Notes: generated from the letters alone by a model not told the origin. A stretch of 64,000 nt of DNA from Serinicoccus chungangensis (GCF_006337125.1 NZ_CP040887.1:1054001-1118000); one strand, 5' to 3'. Counted from the stretch's first letter, positions 1-11,517 are shown. A program made the numbers and translations.

Positions 1-1
1 C

Positions 2-109
2 CCGCCCGCGCAGTTCGACATCGAGTTCGACCCCGAGGAGCCGGTGCCCGGCCAGAAGGGTGTCACACTGGGAGACCTCGCCATCAAGGACGAAAGGACC
101 GATGGGTGA
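2..109 (+). CDS. 3' end of the gene upstream of murF (partial)
   Basis: The window opens inside a frame that runs 35 codons and stops at TGA 107-109. The tail is acidic (FDIEFDPEEPVPGQKG) and ends in KDERTDG. Its stop overlaps the murF start in a GTGA, the junction style used through most of this operon. By dcw gene order the gene should be murE, but I do not recognise the tail as a typical MurE C-terminus, so the family is left open; an FtsI-like tail is another possibility. Confidence 0.6.
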   Translation, partial: PPAQFDIEFDPEEPVPGQKGVTLGDLAIKDERTDG

Positions 110-1560
110 TCCCCCTGAGCCTCGGTGAGGTCGCCCGCCTGACCGGCGGCCGCGTGCACCCGGGTTCCCCCGGTCACGCCTCCGTCCGCATCACCGGCCC
201 CGTCGTCACCGACTCCCGCGAGATGCTCCCCGGCGGCCTCTACGTCGCCCGGCGCGGGGAGAGCGCCGACGGGCACGACTTCGTCGCCGCCGCCGCGGAG
301 CGCGGCGCGGTCGCCGCCCTCACCAACCGCCCCGTCGAGGGTCTGCCGTGCGTGGTCGTCGAGGAGGACCCGGCCCGCCTCTCACCCCGTCCGGACCGGC
401 CCCCCTACGACGCCGTGACCCGCGCCTTCGCCGTCCTCGCGCGCGAGGTGCACGACCGCTGCTCCGCGCACGGCGGGCTGCGCACGGTGGCCATCACCGG
501 GTCCTCCGGCAAGACGTCGACCAAGGACCTCATGGCGCAGGTCCTGCAAGGGCTGGGGCCGACGCTGGCGCCCGAGGCGTCCTACAACTCCGAGGTCGGG
601 CTGCCCCTGACCGTCTGCCGGCTGACCGAGGACACGGCCTACCTCGTGGCGGAGATGGGCGCCTCGGGCGCCGGGCACATCGCCCACCTGACGCAGGCGG
701 CCCCGCCCCTGGTCTCGGTCGTCCTCAACGTCGGCAGCGCCCACCTCGGCGAGTTCGGCTCCCGCGAGGCGATCGGGCGGGCCAAGTCCGAGATCGTGGC
801 CGCGCTGCCCGAGGGCGGCCTCGCCGTGCTCAACGCCGACGACGACGTCGTCAGCGCCATGGCGGACGTCGCGGCACGGGCCGGGGCGCGCACCGTCCTC
901 GTCGGTCTCGGCCCGCGCGCCCAGGTGCGCGCCGAGCGGGTGAGCCTGGACCCCCTCGGGCGCGCCTCGTTCGTGCTCACCGCCCCCGGCGGGGTGGCCC
1001 AGCCGGTGACCCTGCGGCTCGCGGGCGAGCACCAGGTCGGCAACGCGCTCGCGGTCGCCGCGGTCGCCGCCGAGTGGGGGATGCCGTGGCACGACGTCGC
1101 GGCCGCGCTGGGGGCCGCCACGCCGCGGTCCCGGTGGCGGATGGAGGTCACCGAGCGACCCGATGGCGTCACCGTCGTCAACGACGCCTACAACGCCAAC
1201 CCGGAGTCGATGCGGGCCGCGCTGCGCGCCCTCGCGGCGATGCGCCGCGACGAGGGCCGGACGGTTGCCGCGGTCGGCGGCATGCTGGAGCTCGGCCCCG
1301 ACAGCGACCTCGAGCACGAGCGCGTCGGCGCGCTCGCGGCCGACCTCGGGGTGGACGAGCTGGTCGTCGTGGGGCCGGTCGCCGGCCCGGCGGCGACGGC
1401 ATACCTCGACGCCGGAGGCACCAGGGCGACGACCCTGGCGGACCGGCACGAGGCGCTGACGCACCTGCGGCAGACGCTGCGACCCGGGGACGTCGTGCTG
1501 CTCAAGAGCAGCCGGGACTCCGGGCTCCGTCTGCTCGGCGACGAGCTGGTGGGCGGCTGA
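106..1560 (+). CDS. murF: MurF, UDP-N-acetylmuramoyl-tripeptide--D-alanyl-D-alanine ligase
   Basis: Cytoplasmic Mur ligase that adds D-Ala-D-Ala to the UDP-MurNAc tripeptide using ATP, the last soluble step of stem-peptide assembly. The 484-residue protein has an N-terminal substrate-binding domain ([15 protein letters not shown]), the ATP loop [12 protein letters not shown] near residues 128-139, a central [10 protein letters not shown] motif and a C-terminal domain with [11 protein letters not shown]. Start GTG 106 overlaps the upstream stop; the stop shares one base with the mraY ATG. Length is normal for MurF. It is the first complete gene of the dcw operon here. Confidence 0.97.
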   Translation: MIPLSLGEVARLTGGRVHPGSPGHASVRITGPVVTDSREMLPGGLYVARRGESADGHDFVAAAAERGAVAALTNRPVEGLPCVVVEEDPARLSPRPDRPPYDAVTRAFAVLAREVHDRCSAHGGLRTVAITGSSGKTSTKDLMAQVLQGLGPTLAPEASYNSEVGLPLTVCRLTEDTAYLVAEMGASGAGHIAHLTQAAPPLVSVVLNVGSAHLGEFGSREAIGRAKSEIVAALPEGGLAVLNADDDVVSAMADVAARAGARTVLVGLGPRAQVRAERVSLDPLGRASFVLTAPGGVAQPVTLRLAGEHQVGNALAVAAVAAEWGMPWHDVAAALGAATPRSRWRMEVTERPDGVTVVNDAYNANPESMRAALRALAAMRRDEGRTVAAVGGMLELGPDSDLEHERVGALAADLGVDELVVVGPVAGPAATAYLDAGGTRATTLADRHEALTHLRQTLRPGDVVLLKSSRDSGLRLLGDELVGG

Positions 1561-2675
1561 TGGTCAACGTCCTGCTCGCCGGTGCGGTCGCCATGGTCTT
1601 CTCGCTCTTCGGCACCCCGGTCTTCATCCGCTTCCTCGTGCGCCGCGGCTACGGCCAGTTCATCCGCGACGACGGCCCCACCTCGCACCACACCAAGAGG
1701 GGGACGCCCACCATGGGCGGCGCGGTCATCATCGGGGCCACCCTGGCCGGCTACGTCGTCTCCCACCTGCTGCTCATCCTGCTCGACGTCACCGGCGTCC
1801 TCGAGGTCACCCACTCGCGCTTCAGCCTCAGCGCCATCCTCGTCCTCTTCCTCATCACCGGCCTGGGGTTCATCGGGTTCCTGGACGACTACACCAAGAT
1901 CTCCAAGCAGCGCAGCCTCGGCCTCACCTCGGCGGAGAAGCTCACCGGCCAGACGGTGGTCGCCATCGTGTTCGCCCTGGCCGCGCTGCTCCTGGAGGGG
2001 GACAGCACCCGGGCCCCGGCGTCCACCGCCGTCTCCTTCGTCCGGGACACCGCGGTCGACCTGGCCTTCGCCGGCCCCGTGCTCGGGGTGATCCTCTTCA
2101 TCCTGTGGGCCAACGTGCTCATCGCGGGCGCGTCCAACGGGGTCAACCTCACCGACGGCCTCGACGGGCTGGCGACGGGCGCCTCGGTCATGGTGTTCGC
2201 CGCCTACTCGGTCATCGGCATCTGGCAGTACAACCAGAACTGCCAGCTGGCCCCGGGGCCCAACTGCTACGACGTCCGCGACGCGCTCGACCTGGCCGTC
2301 GTCGCCTGCTCGGTCGCCGGGGCCTGCTTCGGGTTCCTGTGGTGGAACGCCTCGCCGGCCAAGATCTTCATGGGCGACACCGGCTCGCTCGCCCTGGGCG
2401 GCGGGCTCGCCGGGCTGGCCATCACCACCCGCACCGAGCTGCTGCTCGCGGTGCTGGGCGGGCTCTTCGTCATGATCACGCTGTCGGTCATCATCCAGGT
2501 GGCCAGCTTCAAGCTCACCCGCAAGCGGGTCTTCCGGATGGCGCCGCTGCAGCACCACTTCGAGCTGCTCGGCTGGGCCGAGGTGACCATCGTCATCCGC
2601 TTCTGGATCATCGCGGGCATCTGCGTCGCGGTGGGCCTGGGACTGTTCTACGGCGAGTGGGTGGCGAACCTGTGA
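1560..2675 (+). CDS. mraY: MraY, phospho-MurNAc-pentapeptide transferase
   Basis: Integral membrane enzyme that transfers phospho-MurNAc-pentapeptide to undecaprenyl phosphate, giving lipid I. The 371-residue protein has about ten hydrophobic segments and the family motifs KRGTPTMGG near the N-terminus, FLDDYTK (acidic pair), [10 protein letters not shown] and FMGDTGSL, then the histidine motif MAPLQHHFE near the C-terminus. Start ATG 1560 follows the murF stop as TGATG, which implies translational coupling. The frame stays open upstream, but that portion is a shadow of murF. Confidence 0.97.
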   Translation: MVNVLLAGAVAMVFSLFGTPVFIRFLVRRGYGQFIRDDGPTSHHTKRGTPTMGGAVIIGATLAGYVVSHLLLILLDVTGVLEVTHSRFSLSAILVLFLITGLGFIGFLDDYTKISKQRSLGLTSAEKLTGQTVVAIVFALAALLLEGDSTRAPASTAVSFVRDTAVDLAFAGPVLGVILFILWANVLIAGASNGVNLTDGLDGLATGASVMVFAAYSVIGIWQYNQNCQLAPGPNCYDVRDALDLAVVACSVAGACFGFLWWNASPAKIFMGDTGSLALGGGLAGLAITTRTELLLAVLGGLFVMITLSVIIQVASFKLTRKRVFRMAPLQHHFELLGWAEVTIVIRFWIIAGICVAVGLGLFYGEWVANL

Positions 2676-4206
2676 GCACCGACCTCGACGAGCTCACCCA
2701 CCGGGACGCGGACTGGAGCGGGCTGCGCGCCCTCGTGACCGGGCTCGGCGTCACCGGCTTCGCGGCGGCCGACGCGCTGCTGCAGCACGGGGCCCGGGTG
2801 ACCGTGCTGGACCTCGGCAACGACAGCGAGAAGCAGGACACGCAGGCCGGCATCCTCGGCATCCTCGGCGCCGACGTCCGCCGCGGCCCGGAGCACGTGG
2901 CGGCCTGGCCGCAGGAGGACCCAGCCGAGCAGGGTGCACCTCTCGAGGTCGACGTGGTGGTGACCTCACCGGGCTGGCCGCCCCACCACCCGGTCCTGGC
3001 GGCGGCGCTGGAGCGCGGCATACCCGTCTGGAGCGAGATCGAGCTGGCGTGGCGCCTGCGCCCGCGGGTGGGTGCCGCTCCCTGGCTCGTGGTGACCGGC
3101 ACCAACGGCAAGACGTCCACCGTCCAGCTGCTGACGTCCATGCTGCAGGCGGCCGGCCTGCGCGCCATCGCCACCGGCAACGTCGGCACCCCGGTCCTCG
3201 ACGCCGTCCAGCACCCCGACCCCTACGACCTGGTGGCCGTCGAGCTGTCCAGCTTCCAGCTCCACTTCACCCACAGCATGAGCCCGCTCGCCTCCTGCGT
3301 GCTCAACCTCGCACCCGACCACGTCGACTGGCACGGGTCGCTGGAGGCGTATGCCGCAGACAAGGCCCGGGTCTACGAGCGCACCCAGGTGGCCTGCGTC
3401 TACAACGTCCAGGACCCCCGGACCGAGGCGATGGTGGAGCAGGCGGAGGTCGTGGACGGCTGCCGGGCCGTCGGCTTCACCCTCGGCACGCCGGGCCTGT
3501 CGATGCTCGGGCTCGTCGACGACGTCCTGGCCGACCGGGCCTTCGTCGAGGAGCGGCGCACCTCGGCCGCCGAGCTCGGCACCCTCGCCGACCTCGCGCG
3601 GGCCTCGGGTGGCGACGGCTCGTCGGCGCCCCCGCCGCACCTCGTCGCGAACGCCCTGGCGGCGTCCGCCCTGGCGCGCGCCGCCGGCATCACCCCGGCC
3701 GCGGTCCGCGAGGGGATGCGCAGGTTCCGCTCGGACGCCCACCGGATGAGCGTCGTGGCCGAGCAGGAGGGGGTGGTCTGGGTCGACGACTCCAAGGCCA
3801 CCAACCCGCACGCCGCCCTCGCCGCGCTGCGCTCCTACCCCCACATCGTCTGGGTGGCCGGCGGCCAGCTCAAGGGCGCCGAGGTGGAGGAGCTGGTCGT
3901 GGAGGTCGCCCCGCGGCTGCGGGCCGTCGTGCTCCTCGGGGCCGACCGGGACCTCGTCGCGCAGGCGCTGGCCCGACACGCGCCCGAGGTCCCGGTCCAC
4001 GACGCCGGCGTGACCGACCATGGGGACATGGCTGCGCTGGACCGGGTGATGGACGACGTCGTGGCCCGGTGCGCCGACCTCGCGCGCCCGGGCGACGTGG
4101 TCCTGCTCTCGCCCGCCGCAGCCTCGCTCGACATGTTCCCCAGCTACGGCAGCCGCGGCGACACCTTCGCCTCCGCCGTGCGCCGTCACCTCGGGGGGCC
4201 GACCTC

Positions 4207-4210
<4 letters not shown>
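2672..4210 (+). CDS. murD: MurD, UDP-N-acetylmuramoylalanine--D-glutamate ligase
   Basis: Cytoplasmic ligase adding D-glutamate to UDP-MurNAc-L-Ala. The 512-residue product has an N-terminal dinucleotide-like fold ([17 protein letters not shown]), the Mur ATP loop [15 protein letters not shown], the central [10 protein letters not shown] and [11 protein letters not shown] motifs, and the C-terminal [15 protein letters not shown] motif. Start GTG 2672 overlaps the mraY stop by four bases. It is slightly longer than the usual 450-490 residues because of loops in the middle domain. Confidence 0.97.
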
Positions 4211-5536
<1,326 letters not shown>

Positions 5537-5540
<4 letters not shown>

Positions 5541-6652
5541 AGGCGCCGGACCGCAGCGCGGGGTGCGCGTCGTGCTGGCCGGTGGGGGGACCGCTGGTCA
5601 CGTCATCCCGTTGCTCGCGACCGCCGACGCGCTGCGGCGTCGGGTCCCCGACGCGGACATCCGGGTGCTGGGCACCGCGGAAGGACTCGAGGCGCGCCTG
5701 GTGCCCGAGCGGGGCTACCCGCTCACCGTGGTGCCCAAGGTGCCCTTCCCCCGCCGGCCCGACGCCCGCGCGCTGCGCTTCCGCCGCCCTGCGCCGGGCG
5801 GTCGCGACGGCGGCCGAGACCATCCGCGACGGCGACGCGCAGGTCGTCGTGGGGTTCGGTGGCTACGTCGCCACCCCCGCCTACCTCGCGGCCCGCCGCG
5901 CGGGGGTGCCGATCGTCCTCCACGAGCAGAACGCCCGGCCCGGGCTGGCGAACCGGCTCGGGGCCCGCTTCACCGCGCGGGTGGCCACGACCTTCGCGTC
6001 CACCGAGCTCCCGCACGCGACCCGGGTGGGGCTGCCGCTGCGCGAGGAGATCCGGACCCTGGACCGCGACGCCCTGGCCGGGGCGGCGCGCGAGGAGTTC
6101 GGTCTGGACGAGGGCCGTCCCACGCTGCTCGTCTTCGGTGGCTCGCTCGGGGCGCAGCGGCTCAACGAGGCGGTGGCCGGGGCCGGCGCCGAGCTCTTGG
6201 CCGCCGGGGTCCAGGTCCTGCACCTCACCGGCGCCGGCAAGGAGGTTCCCGCGCCCGGGCCCGACCCGGTCACCGGTGCGCGCTACCTCGCCCTGCCCTA
6301 CACCGACCGCATGGACCTCGCTTACGCCGTCGCCGACCTCGCGCTCTGCCGGGCCGGGGCCGGGACGGTCTGCGAGCTGGCCGCGGTCGGGCTCCCGGCC
6401 GTCTACGTCCCGCTGCCCATCGGCAACGGCGAGCAGCGCCTCAACGCGCGCGAGGTCGTCGAGGCCGGCGGCGGGCTGCTCGTCGAGGACGCACAGGTCG
6501 ACGAGGACTGGGTGCGCCGCGTGGTGCTCCCGCTGCTGCAGGACGGCCCACGTCTGCAGGTCATGGCCGCCGCCGCGGCCGAGCACGGGGACCGGGACGC
6601 CGCCGACCGGCTGGTCGACCTCGTCCTCGAGGCGGCGAGGGAGGCGCGGTGA
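5537..6652 (+). CDS. murG: MurG, lipid II-forming N-acetylglucosaminyltransferase (frame broken twice near N-terminus)
   Basis: Peripheral membrane enzyme that adds GlcNAc to lipid I. The N-terminal glycine loop [18 protein letters not shown] lies in the ftsW frame (about 5563-5780), while the rest, from [17 protein letters not shown] through [28 protein letters not shown] and [12 protein letters not shown], lies in the next frame to the stop at 6652. The change falls at TTCC around 5781. GTG 5537 is in the same frame as the stop, so two compensating indels (near the G run at 5560-5563 and at 5781) restore a normal 371-codon gene. The enzyme is essential, so a sequence error is likely. A true FtsW-MurG fusion with one frameshift is the alternative. 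Confidence 0.85.
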
Positions 6653-8160
6653 GCGTGGCGCGCTTCGACTTCACCGAGCCCGTCCCGAGGGCCGAGGAGC
6701 TCGGGCCGGTGCACGTCATCGCCATCGGTGGCGCGGGCGTCTCCGGGGTGGCCCGGCTCTTCCTCTCCCGCGGGGTCGCGGTGTCCGGGTCGGACCAGCG
6801 CGACAGCCCGACGCTGCGCTCGCTCGAGCAGGCAGGGGCCCGGGTCCACGTCGGGCACGACCCGTCCCACCTGGGTGACGCCCGCACCGTCATCGTCTCG
6901 GGGGCGGTCCGCGAGGACAACCCCGAGCTTGCCGCCGCCCGCGCGGCCGGCCTCAGGGTCCTGCACCGCGCCCAGGGCATCGCCGCCTTCCTGCACGGCC
7001 GGCCCGCGGTGGCGGTCGCCGGGGCCAACGGCAAGACCACCACGAGTGCCCTGACGACAGCCGCCCTGCAGGCGGCGGGCGCGGACCCGGGCTACGTCCT
7101 CGGCGCCCCCCTGGCCAGCACCGGCGTGAGCGCGGCCCCCGGGGTGCCCGACGGTCCGGTGGTCATCGAGGCGGACGAGAGCGACGGCAGCTTCCTCACC
7201 TACCGGCCCCAGGTCGCGGTAGTGACCAACGTCCAGCCCGACCACCTCGACCACTACGGCGACGCGGCCGCGGTCGAGGCGGCATACCAGGACTTCGTCG
7301 GGACGATCCCCGACGGCGGTCTGCTCATCACCACGCTCGACGACCCGGGCGCCGCGCGGCTGGCCGCGCACGCCCGTGCGTCCGGCGTGCGGGTCGTGAC
7401 GTGGGGCGCGCAGGACGCCGACGTGGTCGTGTCCGACGTGCGCTCGGAGGGCACGAGCGCCTACGGCACCGTCGTCGTCGGTCCGGGCGTCCCCCTGCTC
7501 GAGGAGGGGACGACGGTGCGGCTGCACCTCCCCGCGCCGGGAGAGCACACGGTGCACAACGCGGTCGCGGCGCTGCTGGCGGCGACGGTCGGCCTGGGTC
7601 TGCCCCTGGGGGCGGCCGTGGACGGGCTGGAGCGGTTCGCGGGGGTGCACCGACGCTTCGAGCGGGTCGGGGTGGTCAAGGGGGTCGAGGTCGTCGACGA
7701 CTACGCGCACAACGCCCCGAAGGTCGCGGCGCTGGTGCGGGCCGCCCGCAGCGCGGCCGCGGGGAGGCGGCTCGTCGTCGCCTTCCAGCCGCACCTGTTC
7801 TCCCGGACACGGGACTTCGCGCCCGGCTTCGTCGAGGGCCTCGCCGGGGCGGACGTCGTGGTCCTGCTGCCGGTGTATGCCGCCCGCGAGCGTCAGGAGG
7901 ACCACCCGACGGTGACCTCCGGGCTGCTCGCGAGCGGTCTGCGCGCGCACGGGGCGGCTCCGCGTGTCCTCGAGGTGGACTCGCTCGGGGCGGCGGCGCC
8001 CGTGCTCGCCGAGGTGGTCTCCGACGGGGTCGAGACGTTGGTGGTCACCGTGGGGGCGGGCGACGTCACCGGGGTCGGCGCCGAGCTGCTGGACCTGCTG
8101 GACGGCCGGTCGCCGGAGGGTGACGCGACGACGCGGACGGTCCTGGGGGGAGCGTCGTGA
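6649..8160 (+). CDS. murC: MurC, UDP-N-acetylmuramate--L-alanine ligase
   Basis: Cytoplasmic Mur ligase that attaches the first residue, L-alanine, to UDP-MurNAc. The 503-residue protein starts at GTG 6649, overlapping the murG stop in GTGA. It shows the N-terminal loop [17 protein letters not shown], the ATP loop [11 protein letters not shown] near residue 125, [21 protein letters not shown] and the C-terminal [15 protein letters not shown] and FQPHLFSRT motifs. Length and motif order are normal. The same frame is open far upstream, but that part is not murC. Confidence 0.97.
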   Translation: MSVARFDFTEPVPRAEELGPVHVIAIGGAGVSGVARLFLSRGVAVSGSDQRDSPTLRSLEQAGARVHVGHDPSHLGDARTVIVSGAVREDNPELAAARAAGLRVLHRAQGIAAFLHGRPAVAVAGANGKTTTSALTTAALQAAGADPGYVLGAPLASTGVSAAPGVPDGPVVIEADESDGSFLTYRPQVAVVTNVQPDHLDHYGDAAAVEAAYQDFVGTIPDGGLLITTLDDPGAARLAAHARASGVRVVTWGAQDADVVVSDVRSEGTSAYGTVVVGPGVPLLEEGTTVRLHLPAPGEHTVHNAVAALLAATVGLGLPLGAAVDGLERFAGVHRRFERVGVVKGVEVVDDYAHNAPKVAALVRAARSAAAGRRLVVAFQPHLFSRTRDFAPGFVEGLAGADVVVLLPVYAARERQEDHPTVTSGLLASGLRAHGAAPRVLEVDSLGAAAPVLAEVVSDGVETLVVTVGAGDVTGVGAELLDLLDGRSPEGDATTRTVLGGAS

Positions 8161-8954
8161 GCCCGCGGTGGCCCCTCCGGCGCGGCGCCGGCCGCCGAGG
8201 AGCCGGGAAGGTGCGGGCCCGCCGCGTCCTCCCTGGTGGTCGGACCCTGCTGCTGTGGAGCGGTGGCGTCCTGGCCGCCGCCGCGGCGATGGTCTTCCTC
8301 TTCTACTTCTCCATCGCCTTCGTCGTCGAGGACGTGCAGGTGGAGGGCGGCCGCGAGGACGTGGCCGCCAGCGCCCTGGAGAAGGCTCAGATCCCGCACG
8401 GCCGCCCCCTCGCGAGGGTGTCCGAGGGGCGGGTCAGCGAGCGTGTGCTCGCCGACCCCAGGATCGCCTCGGTGGAGGTCGAGCGGGACTGGCCCTCCTC
8501 GATCACCCTCGTCGTGACCGAGCGCGACCCGGCGCTGGCGCTGCGCGGGGCCGGCACCACGTGGCTCGCCGACGCCTCCGGCGTCCTCTACGAGCAGGTG
8601 GACAAACCGAGCAAGAAGCTCCCGCTCATCACGCTGCGCACCGACCCGACGGAGCTGGACCGGCAGACCGTGACCGGGCTGGCCGAGCTGTGGCGCACGC
8701 GCCCGGACCCGGACACCCTCGAGGGTGAGTTGAGCCCTCCCTCCGTGGCCCAGGACGGTTCGGTCGAGATGGACCTGGGGCAGCTCACGCTGCTGTGGGG
8801 CGCCCCCACCGACAACGAGAAGAAGTGGCACGTCGTCACCGCCCTGGTGGGGCAGGAGACCATCGACCCGGAGGGCGCGCTGGCGATGACGATCGACGTC
8901 CGGGTCCCCGGCACGCCGGTGGTCACCGGGCTTCCCGAGGCCACGGGCCGATAG
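8157..8954 (+). CDS. ftsQ: FtsQ, divisome assembly protein
   Basis: Bitopic membrane protein linking the cytoplasmic and periplasmic parts of the divisome. The 265-residue product has a basic cytoplasmic N-terminus, one membrane segment at about residues 25-47 ([19 protein letters not shown]), a POTRA domain ([19 protein letters not shown], then [15 protein letters not shown]) and a C-terminal FtsQ domain. Start GTG 8157 overlaps the murC stop. It is the last gene before the ftsZ leader. Confidence 0.95.
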   Translation: MSPRWPLRRGAGRRGAGKVRARRVLPGGRTLLLWSGGVLAAAAAMVFLFYFSIAFVVEDVQVEGGREDVAASALEKAQIPHGRPLARVSEGRVSERVLADPRIASVEVERDWPSSITLVVTERDPALALRGAGTTWLADASGVLYEQVDKPSKKLPLITLRTDPTELDRQTVTGLAELWRTRPDPDTLEGELSPPSVAQDGSVEMDLGQLTLLWGAPTDNEKKWHVVTALVGQETIDPEGALAMTIDVRVPGTPVVTGLPEATGR

Positions 8955-8956
8955 AC

Positions 8957-8982
8957 CCTCGACCTTCGACCTGAGGTCGAGG
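8957..8982. promoter_or_regulatory. Nested inverted repeats upstream of ftsZ
   Basis: CCTCGACCT (8957-8965) is repeated inverted as AGGTCGAGG (8974-8982). Nested inside is TCGACCTGAGGTCGA (8966-8980), a perfect odd palindrome. It lies three bases after the ftsQ stop and about 95 bases before ftsZ, and a possible -10 TATGCT follows at 9016-9021. It is either an operator for ftsZ or a short hairpin between ftsQ and ftsZ; there is no T run. Function is inferred. Confidence 0.55.
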
Positions 8983-9078
8983 TTCATCCCTGAGGGCGGG
9001 CCCTCGCCGCCCGCGTATGCTCGCGCTCACGCACCGCATTCGATGCATCGCACCCGCACCCGTTCCGAAAGGTCCATC

Positions 9079-10401
9079 GTGTCCGCAGCGCAGAACTACC
9101 TGGCCGTCATCAAGGTCGTCGGCATCGGCGGAGGTGGCGTCAACGCCATCAACCGGATGATCGAGGTCGGCCTCAAGGGTGTCGAGTTCATCGCCATCAA
9201 CACCGACGCCCAGGCCCTGCTCATGAGCGACGCCGACGTCAAGCTCGACGTCGGCCGCGAGCTGACCCGGGGGCTCGGTGCGGGAGCCGACCCGGAGGTG
9301 GGCCGCCGTGCGGCGGAGGACCACACCGAGGAGATCGAGGAGGCCTTGCGCGGGGCCGACATGGTCTTCGTCACCGCCGGGGAGGGCGGTGGCACGGGCA
9401 CCGGCGGGGCGCCGGTCGTCGCCAAGATCGCCAAGAGCCTGGGGGCCCTGACCATCGGTGTGGTGACCCGGCCGTTCACCTTCGAGGGCCGGCGCCGGGC
9501 CAACCAGGCCGAGTCCGGCATCGCGACGCTGCGCGACGAGGTCGACACCCTCATCGTCATCCCCAACGACCGCCTGCTGTCGATCTCGGACCGCACGGTG
9601 TCGATGCTCGACGCGTTCCGCAGCGCCGACCAGGTGCTGCTCTCGGGTGTCCAGGGCATCACCGACCTCATCACGACGCCCGGCCTCATCAACCTCGACT
9701 TCGCCGACGTGAAGTCGGTCATGCAGGGTGCGGGCTCCGCGCTCATGGGCATCGGCTCCGCCCGGGGTGAGGACCGCGCGGTGCAGGCGGCCGAGCTCGC
9801 GATCTCCTCGCCGCTGCTCGAGGCGAGCATCGAGGGCGCCCACGGTGTCCTGCTGTCCGTCCAGGGCGGCTCGGACCTCGGGCTCTTCGAGATCAACGAG
9901 GCGGCCCGACTGGTGCAGGAGGCCGCGCACCCGGAGGCCAACATCATCTTCGGCGCGGTCATCGACGACTCCCTGGGCGACGAGGTGCGGGTGACCGTCA
10001 TCGCGGCCGGCTTCGACGGCGGCGCCCCGCAGACGAGGGGCGAGGGCAACGACCGCGCGCTCGGCCAGGTGCACGCCGGCGGCACCAACCGTCAGCAGGC
10101 TCCGCAGCAGGGCCAGCAGCGGCCCGCTGGGGGCCAGCAGCAGCCCCAGCAGCAGCGTCCGGCGGCGGACCAGGGCGGGCAGCGGGTCGCCGGCGCCCCC
10201 GGCAGCCAGGCGCCCGCCCACAGCGGCGCCCCGCAGGCGGGCCAGCGGGGGGAGCAGGACGCTCAGCAGCCGACGCAGGGCCAGTCCTACGAGGGCGAGG
10301 GTGGCGCGGCCCAGCAGCCGCAGCGCCCCGTGCAGCAGCCCCCCCGCCAGGTGACCTTCGAGGACTCCGACGACCTGGACGTGCCCGACTTCCTCAAGTA
10401 A
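9079..10401 (+). CDS. ftsZ: FtsZ, tubulin-like division GTPase
   Basis: GTPase that forms the Z ring. The 440-residue protein has the N-terminal [13 protein letters not shown] loop, the tubulin signature [10 protein letters not shown] near residue 103, [10 protein letters not shown], the synergy loop [11 protein letters not shown], a Gln/Pro/Gly-rich linker of about 100 residues (low complexity, many CAG codons) and the C-terminal peptide [10 protein letters not shown], which in actinobacteria contacts SepF. I chose GTG 9079 because GAAAGG sits 6 bases upstream (9067-9072); an in-frame ATG at 9043 would add 12 unlikely basic residues. Confidence 0.97.
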   Translation: MSAAQNYLAVIKVVGIGGGGVNAINRMIEVGLKGVEFIAINTDAQALLMSDADVKLDVGRELTRGLGAGADPEVGRRAAEDHTEEIEEALRGADMVFVTAGEGGGTGTGGAPVVAKIAKSLGALTIGVVTRPFTFEGRRRANQAESGIATLRDEVDTLIVIPNDRLLSISDRTVSMLDAFRSADQVLLSGVQGITDLITTPGLINLDFADVKSVMQGAGSALMGIGSARGEDRAVQAAELAISSPLLEASIEGAHGVLLSVQGGSDLGLFEINEAARLVQEAAHPEANIIFGAVIDDSLGDEVRVTVIAAGFDGGAPQTRGEGNDRALGQVHAGGTNRQQAPQQGQQRPAGGQQQPQQQRPAADQGGQRVAGAPGSQAPAHSGAPQAGQRGEQDAQQPTQGQSYEGEGGAAQQPQRPVQQPPRQVTFEDSDDLDVPDFLK

Positions 10402-10415
10402 CTTGGAGCCCTCCA

Positions 10416-10450
10416 GAACTGCCCCCGCCGACGCTCGGCGGGGGCAGTTC
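10416..10450 (+). terminator. Terminator after ftsZ
   Basis: GAACTGCCCCCGCCGA (10416-10431) pairs perfectly over 16 bp with TCGGCGGGGGCAGTTC (10435-10450) around a 3-base loop, 14 bases after the ftsZ stop. No T run follows, which is usual for actinobacterial hairpin terminators. It separates the dcw operon from the pilus locus. Confidence 0.85.
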
Positions 10451-10484
10451 CATGAGGTGGTTGAAGGTATGCAGGACCTTTAGT

Positions 10485-10500
10485 TCTGGTCTAGACCACC
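10485..10500. promoter_or_regulatory. DasR-type (dre) operator upstream of the pilin gene
   Basis: TCTGGTCTAGACCACC contains the perfect 12-bp palindrome TGGTCTAGACCA (10487-10498). As I recall it, the dre consensus of the GntR-family regulator DasR of Streptomyces is A(C/G)TGGTCTAGACCA(C/G)T; 14 of 16 positions agree here. A weak -10-like TATAGC follows at 10512-10517, so a bound protein would sit over the -35 region. No regulator gene lies in this window. Control by a DasR homologue is inferred. Confidence 0.7.
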
Positions 10501-10743
10501 TCACGAAGAGGTATAGCGAGAGTAAAGAACCGCAGGTCAGGGCGCCGTTATCAAACCGTTACCTTGATTCTTCAACCAGGGGCTTGCGCCGTTGAATCCG
10601 GGGTGTCACTCTTCTTTCTGCCGGGGTTACCCGGCGGTACGGACCGGGCTCGCCCCGGACGTGCCTCCGTCACAGGAACCCGACGTCATCAAGCTCCCCG
10701 GAGGGGTGTGCGACGTCCCTACCCCTCTCAAGGAGAGTCCCTC
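10501..10743 (+). other. Long structured leader region of flp
   Basis: No convincing gene lies between the operator and the pilin. The stretch holds several hairpins: a bulged GATTCttCAAC with GTTGAATC (about 10567-10600), GCCGGG-GTTA-CCCGGC (about 10620-10635) and CCGGG with CCCGG (about 10646-10660). AAGGAGAG at 10730-10737 is the pilin ribosome-binding site. It could be a plain 5' untranslated region or contain a regulatory RNA; I recognise no known riboswitch. An in-frame upstream start at 10564 would add 60 residues that do not look like a pilin leader. Confidence 0.45.
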
Positions 10744-10932
10744 ATGTCCAGCATCTTCTTCGCCCTCGCCACCCTGAAGTCCCGTCTCGAGGAGGCCGAC
10801 AAGGAGCGCGGCGCCACCGCCGTCGAGTACGGCCTGATGGTGGCCCTCATCGCCGCCGTCATCATCACCGCGGTCGCCCTGATCGGTACCGAGCTGACCG
10901 GTCTCTTCAACACGGTCGCCGGTCGCCTCTGA
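10744..10932 (+). CDS. flp: Flp-type (type IVb) pilin
   Basis: Major pilus subunit of the Tad system. The 62-residue prepilin has a charged leader ending DKERG, then ATAVEYGLMVALIAAVIIT. Cleavage by a TadV-type peptidase after Gly23 would leave Glu at +5 and Tyr at +6, the Flp signature. The hydrophobic stretch that follows forms the filament core, and the C-terminus (TELTGLFNTVAGRL) is short. AAGGAGAG lies 6 bases upstream. A strong hairpin just downstream probably keeps pilin mRNA in excess over the assembly genes. No prepilin peptidase gene is in the window. Confidence 0.93.
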   Translation: MSSIFFALATLKSRLEEADKERGATAVEYGLMVALIAAVIITAVALIGTELTGLFNTVAGRL

Positions 10933-10946
10933 ACCTGGCGACGGAA

Positions 10947-10982
10947 CCGCGTCCGGCACGACGAGCGTCGTGCCGGACGCGG
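10947..10982 (+). terminator. Terminator or attenuator between flp and tadE
   Basis: CCGCGTCCGGCACGAC (10947-10962) and GTCGTGCCGGACGCGG (10967-10982) form a perfect 16-bp stem with a 4-base loop, 14 bases after the flp stop. It would end most pilin transcripts and leave the assembly genes to read-through or to a separate promoter in 10983-11151, where I see no clear consensus. Confidence 0.8.
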
Positions 10983-11151
10983 CCCGCCGGGCGGCCACCG
11001 CGGACCGAGCTTTCGTTCGGAACGCTCCGCCTACGCCGGGACGACCACCCTTCCTCTTTCCGGTGGTCACCCATTCCGCTCCTGCCGGTCTGCAGGCGCA
11101 CCTCTTTACGTCTGTCCGGCATGTACCCTGCCATTCTCGAAAGTCCGAGTC

Positions 11152-11517
11152 ATGAAAGCACAACGGGAGAGGGGAGCGGCGGCCGTCGAGTTCGCCCTCG
11201 TCGCCCTGATGCTCATCACTCTGGTTTTCGGGGCCGCCGAGTTCGGCCGGCTGTGGTTCCTCCAGTCCACCCTCGCCGCTGCGGCACGCGACGGGGCGCG
11301 GGAGATGGCGGTCAAGAACGACCAGGGCGACGCGCAGGCCGCGGCCCAGCAGGTCTTCCCGGGGGCGGCCGTGGCGGTCACCCCCGCGACCGGCGCCTGC
11401 GACAGCGGCGGCCAGGCCCGGGTGGTCGCGACCTACGACGCCGACTGGATGACCGGGCTCTTCGGCAGCGGCACGATCACCCTCACCGGGGAAGGAGTCA
11501 TGCGATGCGGCGGTTGA
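11152..11517 (+). CDS. TadE-like pseudopilin
   Basis: 121-residue protein with a short charged leader, RERG, then AAAVEFALVALMLITLVFG, matching the TadE N-terminus (Glu at +5 and Phe at +6 after the Gly). Minor pseudopilins of this type are cut by the prepilin peptidase and help start or anchor the Flp fibre. The C-terminal half is a small soluble domain with one Cys in the middle and one at the end. ATG 11152 is the only reasonable start; the ribosome site is weak. It overlaps the next gene by 13 bases. Confidence 0.85.
   Translation: MKAQRERGAAAVEFALVALMLITLVFGAAEFGRLWFLQSTLAAAARDGAREMAVKNDQGDAQAAAQQVFPGAAVAVTPATGACDSGGQARVVATYDADWMTGLFGSGTITLTGEGVMRCGG

Noticed and set aside
10564..10743. 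N-terminal extension of the Flp pilin
   Set aside because: ATG 10744 has a strong ribosome site and gives a normal prepilin; the extension covers the hairpin-rich leader.
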